From contig JAZQMO010000019.1 in NCBI GenBank assembly GCA_045543495.1, positions 40,700 to 104,699 of the forward strand: a stretch of DNA of 64,000 nucleotides. Reading direction: 5' to 3'. The notes under the pieces were generated by a model. It had not been told where the DNA came from. It was given only the letters and a program-made list of their open reading frames with translations, and did not search any database. Origin of the DNA: RGIG5579 sp045543495. Lineage in GTDB: Bacteria; Bacillota; Clostridia; Oscillospirales; SIG627. Positions 63,974 through 64,000 of this stretch are shown piece after piece (position 1 is the first letter of the stretch; each line of letters starts with the position of its first letter). The translations under genes and the position numbers were made by a program.

Positions 63974-64000
63974 CACTTCAAATCTTCACTATATACAAAC

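Overview
The window looks like a chromosome segment of a low-oxygen Firmicute, most likely a gut Clostridia member (Oscillospirales or Christensenellales-like). The grounds are strong SD sites and TTGACA/TATAAT promoters, a CIRCE-controlled groESL, a T-box in front of thrS, glycine and TPP riboswitches, class B and class D sortases, the GGGtGRT/scaffold protein pair, a SigH-like sigma factor and a moderately GC-rich coding style. This placement is inference; there is no rRNA gene to confirm it.

Layout, left to right. 0-2.3 kb: a thiamine ECF S component (thiT) under a TPP riboswitch, divergent from a solitary but intact phage-type terminase large subunit. 2.3-7.7 kb: a QueG-like Fe-S protein, a large phosphodiester-glycosidase fusion, a phosphohexomutase and a small membrane protein. 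7.9-14.3 kb: a lipoprotein with a putative papain-like centre, a DUF2493/HTH divergent pair with operator palindromes, a PHP-domain protein, an MFS carrier, and an AbrB-like/XRE divergent pair lying between two copies of one terminator. 14.4-20.1 kb (minus): GGGtGRT protein, IscU-like scaffold and PduL, then a glycosyltransferase/GtrA-phosphodiester glycosidase-membrane protein operon. 20.2-22.6 kb: two phage-flavoured small genes under a palindrome-containing promoter, a zinc-ribbon protein, a tRNA-like RNA element, a sigma factor and a Dabb protein. 22.6-29.7 kb (minus): lon-ysxC-unknown-DinG/XPD-like helicase-class B sortase.

30-43.7 kb (plus): a PAS-like protein, pfkA, an N-acetylhexosamine-kinase-like enzyme, a CpsC/CpsD/CpsB polysaccharide control module, a secreted protein followed by a class D sortase, membrane and housekeeping genes, an LCP-like protein with altered active-site residues, YfhO and a TtcA-like tRNA thiolase. 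43.7-56.2 kb: CIRCE-groES-groEL, a transglutaminase-like protein, uppP, T-box-thrS, a DUF1538 membrane protein paired with a tandem PII-like protein, a glycine riboswitch with an AGCS symporter, and an APC permease. 56.2-60.8 kb: TPP riboswitch-thiSFGHED. No thiC is visible, so the pyrimidine half may come from elsewhere in the genome or from salvage.

60.8-64 kb is the most disturbed part. A MocR-type regulator lacks its PLP lysine and its C-terminus, and the divergent ECF S component loses its own C-terminus into an array of short hairpins. It is followed by a 1.3-kb cassette of a nucleotidyltransferase and a four-helix-bundle (S23/bAvd-like) gene between two related hairpins, and by a second, nested hairpin array at the window end. 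This hairpin-array/four-helix-bundle/nucleotidyltransferase cassette is the best candidate for an undescribed mobile or regulatory system. The tRNA-like element near 21.5 kb is the next best.
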